Part shown: in pieces, positions 46,806 through 60,700 of the stretch | Numbering within the stretch: position 1 is the first letter of the stretch | Layout of the letters: each line of letters begins with the position of its first letter | Source: Liolophura sinensis | Taxonomy: Eukaryota > Mollusca > Polyplacophora > Chitonida > Chitonidae | Length of the DNA: 64,000 nt | Direction: 5' to 3' | NCBI RefSeq assembly: GCF_032854445.1 | Contig: NC_088297.1 | Location: forward strand, 15,566,127 to 15,630,126 | Position numbers and translations under genes: made by a program | The notes under the pieces: model-generated | What the model was told of the DNA's origin: nothing | Databases searched by the model: none | What the model saw: only the letters and a program-made list of their open reading frames with translations

Positions 46806-47549
46806 GAAAGCAAGAAAGAAAATCAAGAGTTAACACTTAAGACCCTTGTCTTCCATTTGCTAGGCCACACTGCACAGGGTTCCAATCACACCCAGCCTTG
46901 AACAGGGAATTCAGAGATTCACTCACTCTCACTGTTAAAGCTGGGGCTTTGGATACGACAAGCCAATACCCCATTGGCTATTATCACAGGTTAAAGTTCA
47001 CTGAAGATCACCTGTCTCCCATCAATACGGTGTGCATACATATGCATGTATGGGAAAAAAGCTGGTGAGTAATTTGCCTAAGGTCGACAGTTTAATTACC
47101 CCTGGCACTTTGGTTTGCTCCATCCATAAAACTAGCCCCTTTGTGTTAATGAAAAATTCTTGAGTTTCACTGTGACATTAACCTATAATCCATCAATTAA
47201 ACAGGACTGGTAAATTTTGTTTAATATTTTATTTACTTACATAACTATAACATAGCTTTGTGTTGACAAACACAAAAGTGCAACCAGAACAACACAATAC
47301 CCGTGTGTCAAAAAAATATGCACACCGTCTTTTTTTTTTTTTTTTTTTTTTTACAATCACACAGTAATTAAAAGTACTGACACCCAGCTGCACTCAATCC
47401 TCTGGTTAATCGAATGACCCATGTAAAATGATTTGATGTCAAATACTTGAATGACAGACAGAGAAACCTATACACACACACAAAAAAAATGTTTATTGAA
47501 GTCCAGGACAATGATCACTAACCAAGTCGTATACAGAGCTCTACTGTGT

Positions 47550-47720
47550 ACCAAGTCAGTAGTGCACGTCTCGATGGGCTAGGACAATGAATATAATTCT
47601 AACATTAACACCGAAGGCATATCAAAAATGCACAGGGAATGAAGTTTAAAGCGAAGCAGCCAAAGCTGGATTCGAACACACGACCTCCGTATTCTAGAAT
47701 GTTGTTACTCTGCACTGAAT
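47550..47720 (-). mobile_element. tRNA-related SINE-like sequence, inverted
   Basis: Read on the minus strand, GGAGGTCGTGTGTTCGAATC CAGC is a good T-arm/B-box. The matching A box and a foldable acceptor stem are lacking, so it is a SINE remnant rather than a tRNA gene. Confidence 0.45.
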
Positions 47721-47984
47721 AAAAATAGCAGACGACGCAAATTTGATAATTTATACAGATATTTCAAAAGATGAAAACAAACACCACGATGACTTCGTCA
47801 TGCGGCAAAAATAGCAAAGAATATTTTCAATTTAAAGAATCTATGATGGAAATAACCAATCAAATGCTGACTAGGTCGTTTTTCCCTGGGTGTACACATT
47901 TTAGATCTTTTGACAGACGACGGGGAAATTAAGAAAACAGCAATAATCTAGGACAATTAGGCAAGTTACATCGTGCGTAGTCCT

Positions 47985-47990
47985 TTTATT
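47985..47990 (-). terminator. Candidate poly(A) signal (minus strand)
   Basis: AATAAA on the minus strand about 100 bp past the stop of the open frame at 48092-48446. Confidence 0.3.
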
Positions 47991-48091
47991 TACAACAAAT
48001 TTCTTTACAGACAAATTCGTTTTGGGCATTTCCGTGTAAAACTCTTTGTATTTGCAAAACAAATTCAGCGATACGGCGTTTAAGATTCGCC

Positions 48092-48446
48092 TCAGTTGAC
48101 CATAGAAGGACCAGCTTTCGATACCGCTCTGTCTTGATTAGTGTTTTCTTTATTTGTTTCATTTTTCCTCATATGATGTGTTACAGACATCAGTTTGAAA
48201 GAATTTTCAAGGGGTAGGTAAAAATCTGTTTGACTGTTGGGTCTGTTTGCAAACACTTGTACGAGTAATGCAACAAATGTTTTCTCCCTGCAGACATGAT
48301 CCAAATTGCAGCTCTCAGCTGGCCTGAAGATGTCGTCAAATTTAGAGGTCCGGCATAGGCCTGTTGTTAGTCGGTCTTGAATGAATTTAGATGCAGAGAG
48401 CCCTTTTAATGTGACTGTGATCTCCAATGTTGAAATTTCATTGGTG
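48092..48446 (-). CDS. Possible last exon of an unidentified minus-strand gene
   Basis: One minus-strand frame is open from 48457 to the stop at 48092-48094, with a possible acceptor (AAACTTTAG) ending at 48447. The peptide is not low-complexity (SKFIQDRLTTGLCRTSKFDD, FVALLVQVFANRPNSQ) and ends in a polar tail. A minus-strand AATAAA lies about 105 bp downstream at 47985-47990. There is no in-frame ATG near its start, so upstream exons would be needed, overlapping the MTMR9 start region. I do not recognise the protein. It could be chance. Confidence 0.3.
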
Positions 48447-48622
48447 CTAAAGTTTTCTTACAAATAAATCGATATCCCCAGACAATTAAAAAAACATAGG
48501 TGTGTTTTCATTGAGCCTGAATGGAGTGGAGTGTAGACACCAGCTGTAAAGAATTTTGTCACATTAATGTGTTTTCTTGTGAAAAGTAAAAAATAAAAAT
48601 ATGCATTGTATGCAATTTTTAG

Positions 48623-48789
48623 GTCTCTGACCAAGGGTCATGGAGTTTGCAGAGTTTATTCAGACTGCGAAAGTGGACAATGTCCGTTTGAGGACGCCGT
48701 TTCAGGCTGCTGTAGAAGGGACGCTTTGCATCACGGGACACCATCTGATTCTGTCGTCACGTGAAGAAGACTGCGCAGAGGAATTATGG
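48623..48789 (+). CDS. MTMR9: MTMR9 exon with start codon (CDS from 48640)
   Basis: The ATG at 48640 opens MEFAEFIQTAKVDNV, the conserved MTMR9 start. A TTTTTAG acceptor ends at 48622, so 48623-48639 is probably 5' UTR joined to an upstream non-coding exon that I could not place. The donor is TTATGG|GTAAAT. Confidence 0.9.
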
Positions 48790-51700
48790 GTAAATATGTA
48801 TGGCCAGTCATGCTTGACTCCTTATTTCCCTTAGTACGGACAACGAAACAGTTTTCATTTTTATTACTTGATACAATGGCATCTTCTGTGACAGTTTCTG
48901 GCAAAAGGTGAAATGCATTTAGAAATTTGCCCACAGACAAATTTATATGATATGTGCCTATTTGGAGCTATCATTGGTTACAAAGGGTCATAGAGCAAAT
49001 ATATACTGCATGGTTGTGGTTTGAAAAAGAAATAATTAAACAGCTGTCTTTGTCAGTGTTGCTTGACAAGGAGATACATTAAAACTCTATAGATACTCAG
49101 GTCCTCTCAAAAAGGTAGGCTACTGTGACCGTATGCTATAAAAGAAAGACTTCAATCTCCGGTACTACTGTACAAAAGAGTTAGAGAAGAGTTACCCTGT
49201 CTGGACTTGGAAGAAACTGCTCACTTTGTTTTTAAGACTTTGTTTTCTATGTTTAGTACTAATATAAAGTGTCTCTATTACCAGAATAAATTTAAATATT
49301 CCATGCTTTAGGGAAAAGAGAGAGGTATTGATTTGGGTCTGTGCATCTGGCCTACTGTCTGTCTTTCTTGCTTTGATTTCTGTGCAATTATGGACAGCAT
49401 TTTATAAAACTTTCTGTGCAGGATTACTTTGTGGAATTTCAGATTAAATTCGAAAACAAGCCCGATCTACACATAAGTTAGGACTTTTTTTAAACATGAA
49501 ATCCATAGTTCTCAGTTTATGTTTGTGCGCTTGCAATCACAGCTCCAAATGTTTTGGATTTATTTTGATAAAATCCTGCTTTAGGTTTCATTTTGTTTCC
49601 CTTAAGAAGTTTGTAAAAACAGCAAGTGTAACATATTTAGCGTGTGATGTAAATTCTCTGAGTTTGCTTAATTTTCAAGAACAAGGTGTCTATTTTTTCT
49701 GTTCTCAGCTGTTACATAGCAGTATAGACAGTGTGGAGAAGAGGTTAGCTGGGCCAGGAGGGACTCTCACCCTCAGGTGTAAAGACTTCAGTCTTTATTA
49801 CTTGGACATCCCCATTGCTGAGAAATGTCTTCATGTGGCCAGCTCAGTGGAGCAGCTCTCCAATATAGGTGATTACAGTCCAATTCCTCAAACTGGCCCT
49901 GATAGCACACTTGGTAGAGCGTCCGGTTCGGGAGCTGTAGATCCAGCGTCAATCCTGGGTCAGGTCACACTTAAGACCTTAAAAGAGGAAGTTGTAACTT
50001 CCTCACATGGCATTAAGCATGAAGGGGATAGTGCAATGACTGGTTGACCCGTATTAGTATAAAAACTAAGGCGGGGTGGCTTACCTGCCTTCGGTAAGGC
50101 ATCTCAGTGAAGCGGCACTAGATAAAAGAGGGGTGGAAATTTATCCTGCAACAAGGAGACACATTACATGCACTAAGGATTCCTTCGTCGTCATATGAAT
50201 GAAAAATTGTTAAGTACGACGTTAGACCCCAAGCACTCATTCATTCACCCACTCACCCACGTCAGCTTTCTTCCTGATAATGCCTTGTTCATAATGTATG
50301 TGTATGAATGTGTACTCTTTCATGTGTAAATTAAGTATACCTAAACCATCTTTAGAAATTATCTTGAAACCGAATGACCAAAAAGGTAAGGTGGAGATGC
50401 TTACCCCGAGGGGAAAATTTTAAGAAAAGTGGTGTCGATTAAAATAATTATTAGGCTTTGAATGTAGCAGTGGTGAATTTGTGTGTAAACAGGAGACTGA
50501 CCACTGACCAGTGAAGTATTCTTGAGTACGGTGTAAAAAATCAATCAAATCAGAATTTTATGGTGTTTTTTTTTTATTATTGTGGAATGTTCTCTCGGTC
50601 AGTTGTATAAGGTGAGACTCACAGTAATTAAGAAGCCCTAGACTATTAGGCTGGGTGTTGTGTTGCACGCCGCAACTCCCTATTCTACATGGAACAGGGT
50701 TACCTGTTGAAAAGCCGTCGATTCTACTGGGCTCGATAGGTTTTCTTTCTTCTTAAACTTGACCACCCATCACCTAAGTGTTAACAATATTGAGTTTGCT
50801 GGGGCTACTCTGGCTGAGATGGTTGAAGCGGTAGCTTGCTGCAACTGATGAAGTCGCATGTTTAAATCCAGCTCTTTCTTTGTCGGATGCAGCTTCATGT
50901 CTGGAGACTTGTCAGGTACCCTGTGAGTGTTGATGTTTTACTCTGAGCACTTTGGTTTAGCTTAACCCATAAACCTCACTATCATGGTATACAAAGTGAC
51001 ACATTTTGTTAAGCACATTAAGAACACCAATGAATCAATCAGTCAGTACTGAGTATGCCGTAAGACCCTCTATCAAAACTTCTATTTCAGATAACTTTGC
51101 TCTGAAGTACCCATTCTTTTATCGGAGCAGTTTTGAGGTGATGGAGGATGGCTGGCAGACATTTCTCCCCGAGACAGAATTTACACGCTTCAAAGAGTGC
51201 TCTGAGGACTGGCGACTCAGTTATGTCAACAAGGATTACTCTGTGAGTTGTGGTACAAGTAGTTTGTGGGATACAAGTAGTTTGTGTGGTACATGTAGTT
51301 TTTGTGGTACAAGTGGCTTGTTTGGTATATGTAGTTTATGTGGTAGTTTAGTACAAAGGTTATATGTAGTTTATTGAAGCTCATTTGAGATGGTTGTGTA
51401 TCAGTCATTTGGACACCAGAGGTGTGGGTTCTGTCCCAGCCTCTGAAGGAGAATTTCAAGATTTCTCAGCCTTCATTTGTTCTCGGGTGCTTTGGTAACA
51501 TTATGCAGTCAACATTGCTAATAGGTGTCAGAACTTGCAGTTTCATTAAACATACCCCTTTGTACAGAAGAGCTACTTAATGTGGTCCATATTGGGAAAA
51601 GTAAGAAATAAAAGTATTTATTGTCAGATAAATGCAAAAGCTTTATGAAAAAGATGTTCAAACTATCCATAACATGGCAACTCAGTCTCATGCACTGTGC

Positions 51701-54700
51701 TTTAGAAATAATGCATGTAATGGTGAGATGTAAAGTTTTTGTGGCCACATTAGAAATGGGGACGAATCATCAGTTGCCTTTCTTGAGCTGACCAGTCTCT
51801 ATGTGTTGTAGGTCTGCCCTTCATACCCACGAGCTGTTATCGTGCCCAAGTCAATAGACGATGATTTGCTGATTAAGGTAGCAGGGTTTCGGTACAACGG
51901 CCGCTTCCCCGTCCTCAGCTATTACCACCGAGACAGTAAAGTAAGTTGACCATGTGGTTAATGCGGAACTCGTAACATTCCTTCCAGTCTGTATCAAGAT
52001 GGTTCAAAGCTGTGAACTTGTGTTCTCTTCTTTATTACATTACATTTATTGGTGTATCTGAGCTCATAAAACGTATATATAGTACATGTACACATGCACT
52101 GCAACTTCACAGAAGAAAACAATGTGTTCTACTGTCATTTGGACCTTCTGTGTAGCTCGGCCTCGAGTCCCCCATTGGGCTGTGGAGAATAGGGGTAACA
52201 ACCCGTGTTGTATATTCAGGGCTGCTATTATCTTTTTCAATAGAAGGCTACCTTCCAGGGCAGCCATCTACCTGGTAGAAAATTGAATTAGGTAAAATAG
52301 GAGCATTGGTCTAAGTAGGGAGTTAATTGCTTCATTTTCTAAAGAAGTAGCTGGTGTCAGGTAACTGCCTTCTAACATGTCTAATGAAGGTCCTGATATC
52401 CACGAGATTTGTTATATTTTTTCTTGAATTTTTCTCAAAAGAAGATTTGTTTAAATGAAGATTTGGAAATTGTGCAAAAAATTAAAGTTCTTCATACTAT
52501 TATTGGATGACCGGCCCCGTTAGCACAGTTGGTAGAGCGTCTGCTTTGGGAGCGGTAAATCCGAGGTCAAACCTGGGCCGAGTCACTCCTAAGGCTTTAA
52601 AAGAGGAAGTTGCAGCTTCCTCGCTTGGCGTTCAGCATGAAGGGGATAGGGCAAGGGGATACTGGTTGACCCGTATCATTTTAATGGCTCGGGCGGGGCG
52701 GCTTATTTGCCTTCGGTAAGTCGTCTCAGTGAAGCGGCACTAGATAAAAGAGCTGTGGAAATCTGTCCTGCAACAAAGAGGCACATTACACGTACATGCA
52801 CCCTAAGGACTCCTTCGTCGTCATATGACTGAAAAATTGTTAAGTGCCACGTTAAACCCCAAGCACTCACTCACTCAATAATTATCGGATGTGATTTGCA
52901 ATTTTGTGTAGTAATACAGTATTTAACCTAAAGTTAACCTTTTCCAAGTGACATATTGAAATATTGACATATTGTTTTGTGTTTTGTTTTTTACCGTGGT
53001 TGATTTATCCAGCTTATAGGACTACTTAATTTCCTATCAGAAAATCTGAAATGTTCACATCAAAAGTATCATTTTAAGGCCTTTATATGTTTCTAAAGAT
53101 GCATTTTTGCAGACCAACCTTTAGGTGAAATACAGTATTTATAAAGCATAACCCATAGTGTCTGATGAGTGGATATAATGTAATTGTGTGTCTGTGTATT
53201 AGAGTGTTATGATGCGAAGTTCTCAGCCATTGACTGGCCCAAATGGTAAACGGTGTAAGGAGGACGAGAGATTGGTCAACGCTGTCCTCGGCATAGGAAA
53301 GAGAGGCTACATCATTGACACCCGTTCCCCTAACTGGGCAAAATTGGCTCAAGCCAAAGGTCAGTGCAAACCTGAAAAACCGAGACATTACACTTTTGAA
53401 AACTCCCCTTTGGAAAATGTGGTAAGACCCATATTCTTCATGTTATTTTACAAGTGACCTTAGTCCAGTATTGCATAACCAGGACCAAATGTCGCTTACC
53501 AATTTCTCCAAAGAGGTGTTTTCAGAAATGTCAGGCAGCTATTTTCAGCCTTGGGGTGGTGCTGCCTATGTTTTCAATCAGCATATTAAAAACCCACCAT
53601 TCAGAAATGTTCCTTGTTTATGTTAATACAGGATTTATCAAGGTTGTGTCATAAAAAAAAGTCATTTTTCTGAATTCAATAACTAGACATACTTTGGGTT
53701 TAAAGTTTGCTTGTTTTTTATGTTTGTTGTTTTTTCTTACAAAGGTCTCTTCAGTTGGCGTAAGTAACATGTAGTATTTGCCATAAGGCCACAGGTACAT
53801 CCTGCATCTATGTCGCATTGTTAACATTGGGTGGTAAATCGCAGAAAAACACCTGTAACAACCAATAAACCACAAGGCAAACAAAGCCAGACGCTCGAGA
53901 CATCAGATCACTTAGTGCAAAAAGCCATCAAATGCCCATGGTGTGAATGGCAGCGACCTTCGTCTGGGCTCAGTGTAATGAATGTAAATAAGCAGTGTGG
54001 ACAACTTTGGCTAGCTTGCACTGGGCACATGGCTTTGTTGTTTACCTTTTCATGAAATCAGCAAGATTCACCTGGCTCGAATTTTAACGTTTACATACTG
54101 AAAAAATAATGCGTGAAATAACTTCCACATAATGCCAGCTACATCCAAAACACACACAAAGATACGATTGTGGTGTAGCTGGTTTTAATGCGTTAGAATA
54201 TAAAAGGAGAGAAAATGATTTATAATTTCATAATGCAGATGATTCTCAAAAAGCGAATATGTCAAGAGGCCATACATTTACAGTAAAGGAAAAACTGCAG
54301 GCCATTCGCTATGTTGAGGCTCACGGTAACCGCAAGTGTCTGAGATGTCAGACACTTGCGGCAAATTAAAAGTAAACCAGAGAAGATGCCCAGGTATCGA
54401 CGAACCTGCCGAGGAAGTAGCCCTCAATTCCCCGAGATTAAGAGAAACCTGCTGGAATATATCAAGGATAAAAGAAAGGAAGGCCTGGCTGTTTCAGCAG
54501 TGGAAATCAGTAGAAGGGCCTTAATACTCACCAAATCCACCCCAGGAGCCATAAATTTCAAGGCGTCCACATCGTGGGTGCATAAGTTTATGCAGGAATA
54601 ATCTGTCAGTCAGACGTAGAACAAACCTTGCCCAAAAACTTCTTATGGATTATGAGGAGAAGCTGATGAATTTTCAGTTCATTATTCATCAACAGAAAAC

Positions 54701-57700
54701 GAGATATTAAGCGTTGGACCAGATTGGCAATGCAGATCAAACGCCACTGACCTTTGACCTACTAGTGGATACGTGGATTTCAGTATCAACCCGTACAAAT
54801 GGAAATGAAAAAAAAAATTTACAGTTATGCTTGCCTGCACCACTGATGATGAGAAACGACAACCATACATCATCTTCAAGCATAACCGTAAATCCTTTTT
54901 CATATTTTCGCTTGGGTCATGGCTACAGCGTAGTGAAGTAGGGGGCGGTAATTCAATCTACCTCACACTCTGCAGCTGCTCAGTTGGCAGTGTATGTGCC
55001 TACATCGCAGGCTTTTGCATCTCAAACGTTGTTAAACAAAAAAAGATGGAAAAAGAACAAGCCAAAACAGCATCTTCTTGTTACTTGAGATACTTTTATT
55101 TTGCTTGAATGAACACGCGTTTTGCCACTTGAAGATATCTGTGTTCAGTTGTTCTGAATGCTGCCGTCTGGTGTCCACCGCCATTGTTATTCTCTCAAGT
55201 CTCACGCTGAGTACCACGTGCTGTTTGCCTTGTTTTGGTTGAATGTAACACCTTGCATGTACAGATTACTCTGAAACTTTATTCCAACACTCTGTTATCA
55301 ACTGTTAACCGCACTTGGAGTGTAGAGGTCAAATTTGACGGGAAAAAAAAGTGTGGTTTGTATCTGTGGCTTTACGGTAAGTACAGTAACGTTTTCCAGT
55401 TAGTTATTCAGGATTATGGTGTATTTATTTACAACTTTATCGTTTCAAATGTTGTGATGTTTATTCTCATACATGTAAATACTTTTATTGGAATTAACTG
55501 CTTATCTGCACTGGTTATGTTTTTGTTGCTGACAGGAGGTGGATTTGAACCGGAGGCTCACTATCCCCAGTGGAGGAGAATCCACCACCCCATAGCGCGA
55601 GGCCAGGTGTTACATGAGTCCCTTATTAAACTGATCGAAGGTAAATAACTGACCTGATCTTTATTCTGCATATTTATGATGTTCATCAGAAAAAGTGAAT
55701 AGATTGTGGAGAGTAAGTCCCCGTTATGGATAAATGTCATGGATAAATGATCAAGTCGTGAATAAATGTTCAAAGTGTTTATGTCATGAATAAATTTGCC
55801 AGCCATGTTTAAATGTTACATGTGTTCCAGTCACAAATAAATGTTCCATTGATGAATAAATGTTCCAGTAATGTTGGGATTTGGTGACTCTCACCTACCC
55901 AGTCAGTTTCTCGCCCTCATGAGTGAATAGTCCTATAGTACATCAAAAAATGCAACAAACTTAATGTCTCACATCAATCATTCAATCATTATGTGATTTC
56001 TGTGTTGTAGCCTATAATGAGAGCAATGCCAGTATGGACAAATGGCTGTCTAAACTGGAAATCTCACATCAATCATTGAATCATTATGTGATTTCTGGGT
56101 TGTAGCCTGTAATGAGAGCAATGCCAGTATGGACAAATGGCTGTCTAAACTGGAGTCCAGTAACTGGCTGTCTCACATCAAGGATATCCTCTACTGCTCC
56201 TGTGTGGTGGCCCAGTGTGTGGATAAGGAAGGTAAGCTTTCTAGTACACAGAGTACATGTGTAGCCTCGCTATAAGACACCTCCATCTAGCGCGCAATCA
56301 GATATAACACAACCCAAATCTTGTCTTTCAAAAATCTGTGGTGTACTTTCAGGTGAGAAAAGTGCGAAAAACGAATAAAGATTTTTCAAGAAATGTACGT
56401 AAATTACACGCCATCATTTGCTTCATTTCCTGCTCTTGGTGTGTGACCCTTGTGTTATTTGATATTTAATGCAGGCTTAAGCTTTTGATTATTACGTGAG
56501 TATAAGCAAAAACAAATGGAATTTTCTATGAATAATGAAAGTGGTTGTAACTTGTTACATTTTCTGTGTGACAGAGTTTGATTACAAACATATTGATTAA
56601 TTAATGCAGAACACATTTTGCTCACTGTAACAGGCATACCTCATAAAGGGATTCATATCTGTACACTTTCAGTAAATGCTGATAACTTTAATCAGATTAT
56701 TGAATGGCTGTAAAGAGAGGTGTGAAACTACACGGGAGTGAGATTTGGCTTACCAGCATGCTGACATGTGAGAATTGAGATGAACTCACACAAGCATTTG
56801 AGAATGACTTCTTGGTTTTTTTTCCCCTTCCCTTCATTTAATACATTGATTTAACATGATATACATTAAAATGGTGAAGATTATTATTGTTTTTGTTCAG
56901 TAGCTATAACGCGGTCACAATATAGGGTTTTAGAATGATCTGCAGTCCGCCATTTTGAATCTGAGGTGTGTAAGTTCCATGAGTTACTTCTGATACAAAT
57001 ACACCTGGACGAATTGGATACCAAGGGCATTGTAGCATTTTTTTTTATTTAAAGGTAAAGTGCATGAAACTACCTTACTTGAATTCAGCTTGTGGAAATG
57101 TTTACCATGCAAAGAGTACTGTAGATCAGGTCAGGCCTGTGATTACGTGATAAGAGGCTAGCTTGGTGGGATAGGACTCGTGGGACGGTGCTGAAATGCG
57201 TGAATCCTTAGGTAACAAAAAAATCTCATGCGTCTAACAATAAGAAAACATCGATAAAACTTCGTTCTCTCTCAAAATCATGACCTGTAAGACAGACCGT
57301 AACCCTATACACTGGATGCCAAGGTAAATTCATTATAGCCCATGGTAGCTTGCAACGCACTGAAGAGCCTGCCGGCAAGGCGACACACTATAGCAAGACT
57401 ACACTGTATCTCCATATTCCTTTACATTTTTACACTGCAATTTTTTTTTTTGTCCTCTTTCTGAAGAACAATTGGATTTTACCTTCAATGCACTGTAGGT
57501 ATTAATGTTAAATGTAAATATGCATGTAATATTGTAAGATTTTTGCAATTTTTCTGTTGTCCACCTTTGTGAATGCTATAAAGGCTGATGTCATCTAGCG
57601 TTAAGACTCCTCCATCTGAAGTGTTGTTTTCACCACATCATTCGTATTTCTTTGACAGGAGCTTCTGTTCTGGTGCATGGCTCAGAAGGAACAGACTCCA

Positions 57701-60700
57701 CACTGCAGATTACCTCCCTTTCCCAGCTAATTCTTGACCATGACTGTCGCACAGTCAGAGGGTAACTGATGTTGATTATTGTACAGATGATTGGTTCACA
57801 GCAAAAAGTTTATTTATTTGATTGGTGTTTTACGCCGTACTCAAGAATATTTCACCTATACGAAGGCAGCCCACATTATGGTTGCAGGAAACCGGGCAGA
57901 GCTCAGATGAAACCCACGGCCATCCGCAGGTTGCTGGCAGACCCACAGCAAAAAAAAAAAAGTTTGGGTGGAATTGAATATTGAATTCATGTAAACTTCC
58001 TGGCATATTTTGTACACAGTGAAGCTTTACATGTTAAAGGTGTTAAAGTTTTTCACAGTATTTGAAAGCTATGAAAAAAATGGCAATTAGAGGTGGAGAA
58101 AAACCTAAAGATCATGTAAAGTCCAGATGAAGGAGTTATAAATGAGGATGTAACACATGTTACAATAAATATATTTCCACTAAGATTTGGTCTTTTCAGC
58201 TAACAAATGTGTTCAGCCTGGATGTTGATCATATTTATATTTTGAATATAGTCAGAAATGTTGTCATATATGTTGGATATTAACAACAAATTTACATCCG
58301 GATAAATTTATTAGAGATGCATCGCATTCTTATCTACAACATTTTTATGCAATGAAGATAAATACCAAAAGGTGATCCCAAATACCAACCGGACAAAAAT
58401 ATTTTTAAAGACTCTTTTTTTTCCTGACAAAAAAAATCTAAAATATATATATATATATATATATATATAAAGACCATATATGCAAATAAGTTTTTGACTC
58501 TCTGATTTTGGCATCATTTTTATGTTTCTTTCTACTTTAAACTACTGGGTTCCTTTGTAAATCAACACACATGTTTGGTAAATGACCTAAAATTTTTGCC
58601 CGTGAAAAAGTTGCACAGATTGCCCAATTCTGATAGTTCTTTTGATTTTGCAAAAGTGTTTGAGCCAAAATTTATTTATTTATTTGATTGGTGTTTTAAG
58701 CTGTACTGAAGAATATTTCACTTATTTGACGGCGGCCAGCATTATGGTGGAAGGAAACCCACAACCATCTGCAGGTTGCTGACAGACCATCCCACTTACG
58801 ACCAGAGAGGAAGCCAGCATGAGCTGTACTTGAACTCACAGCGATCGCATTGGTGAGAAGCTTCTGGGTCATTATGCTGCGCTAGCGCGCTTACCAACTT
58901 TAGCCAAAATGTTAACTTACAAAGTACATCTATCCAATTGAAAAAATAAAAGAATTTAATTTACCATAAAATATAAGTTTTACGCATGTTAGTTATTTAA
59001 ACATTGTGGCTCATTTGCTTTCTACTGTCTTAAAACAAAGCCCTGATTTGATTATTGTACAGGTTTGAGGCCCTGGTTGAGAGAGAATGGCTGCAAGCCG
59101 GCCATCCATTTGAGGTGCGGTGCTCCAAATCGGCGTTTGCGGTCACTAAACATCGTCAGGAGTCACCGGTCTTCCTGATGTTTCTGGACTGTGTCTGGCA
59201 GGTGAGGCAGTCAACAGGTGTCACAGGTAGTCGGTGAGAGGTTGACTTGTTCAGTTACAGACAGATATTTCCTGCAGCCGTTCTAACCATTGTTTCTTTA
59301 GGTAGTCATACTGTTACACCTTGCGTATTTGCCATGGTACCGTACCTCTTCAGTTTTGTTTGAAGATCTTTTGTTACGTGCTTTTTTATATGAAACAATC
59401 AAAAATCCGATGAAAATTTACTCTTTGGGATTCAGCTTTGATTGTTTTATAGTCTGAACAAGAGGAATTTTTCTGCTGTAATTCTTCAGCCTTTTCACAT
59501 GTTTGCAAGGTGTTTATTTTCTAGCATATCTGAGGAATGTTATTCTGCGTAGACTGATAAAATGATTGGTCAACCCAGCCATTGTACTTTGCAAATGGAA
59601 AAGGTGCATACGTCTCACTGAAAGTTGCGCTTTCATGTGCCAAAAGATGGAGGAATGAGGTTAATTCCTCTTCAAGAACTCATTGTGATGTAAATTTTAC
59701 AGTTTTCTCACTGGATCACGGTAATGTGTTCAATAGAACATTCTTTTGCTTTGTTTGTCTTGAGTCTGCTTACATGTATCTTCTAAAAATCGAACAACTC
59801 TACAATAAACTGTGGACATGTCCCTGACCTACACAGTGGGTTCTGGCCAGGGTGTAAGAAACGCTGGACTTAAAACTGCAAGGTGAGGGGCTTCTGTGGC
59901 TCAGTTGGTTACACGCTAGTGCAGCATAATGACCCAGGAACCTCTCACCAATGCCGTCACTGTGAGTTCAAGTCCAAGTTCTTATGCTGGCTTCCTCTCC
60001 GGGCGTATATGCCAAGGTCTCTCGGCAACCCTCAGATGGTCATGGGTTTCCCCTGGGCACTGCCCGGTTTCTTCCCACGATAATGCTGGTCGCTGTCGTA
60101 TAAGTGAAATATCCTTGAGTACGGCGTGAAACACCAATCAAATAAATAAATAAATAAAACTGAGCGGTGAAAGAGACCAGGATATATGACCAGCAGCCTG
60201 TTGTGCTTCACTTATACAATGGGATCCAGCTGTGTTGTGGGAGGAAGGCAAGGGAAAGCCATTACCATCAGATTGTTAGCAGACCTTCCCACATATGACC
60301 AAAGAGGAATCCTACAGTACAGATTAATTTAATACCACATCTGGAATGTTTTGACCATTCCATGTGTACTTTCTGCTTAAAATGGACACCCGAAATCAGA
60401 AACTAACCATTCAAAGAATACATACAGGCTTTAGATCTCTTTCTGTATCTACAAAGAACCTTCCTTAAACCACAAATTGACCTTTCCTTCATGCGAACAG
60501 ACTTTCCTGTTTTCTTCACGTGGACTCTGTGTAATGTTTTTGCTGCTCTTTTGTTCCAGATCTGGCAACAATTCCCATGTTCATTCGAGTTCAATGAAGA
60601 CTTCCTAACCATCCTGTTCCAGCATGCTTATTCCTCACAGTTTGGTGAGTCTGGGTTTTGTTATGTGCAGTACTGCTCCATCCTAACAATATACCTGGCA

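Noticed and set aside
47660-47700. tRNA-like T-arm (GTGTTCGAATCCAGC on the minus strand)
   Set aside because: No paired acceptor stem, D-arm or anticodon arm can be drawn. It fits a SINE remnant.
49496-50047. 183-codon plus-strand open frame
   Set aside because: Only 49709-49868 is real (MTMR9 exon 2). The rest is intron followed by a SINE.
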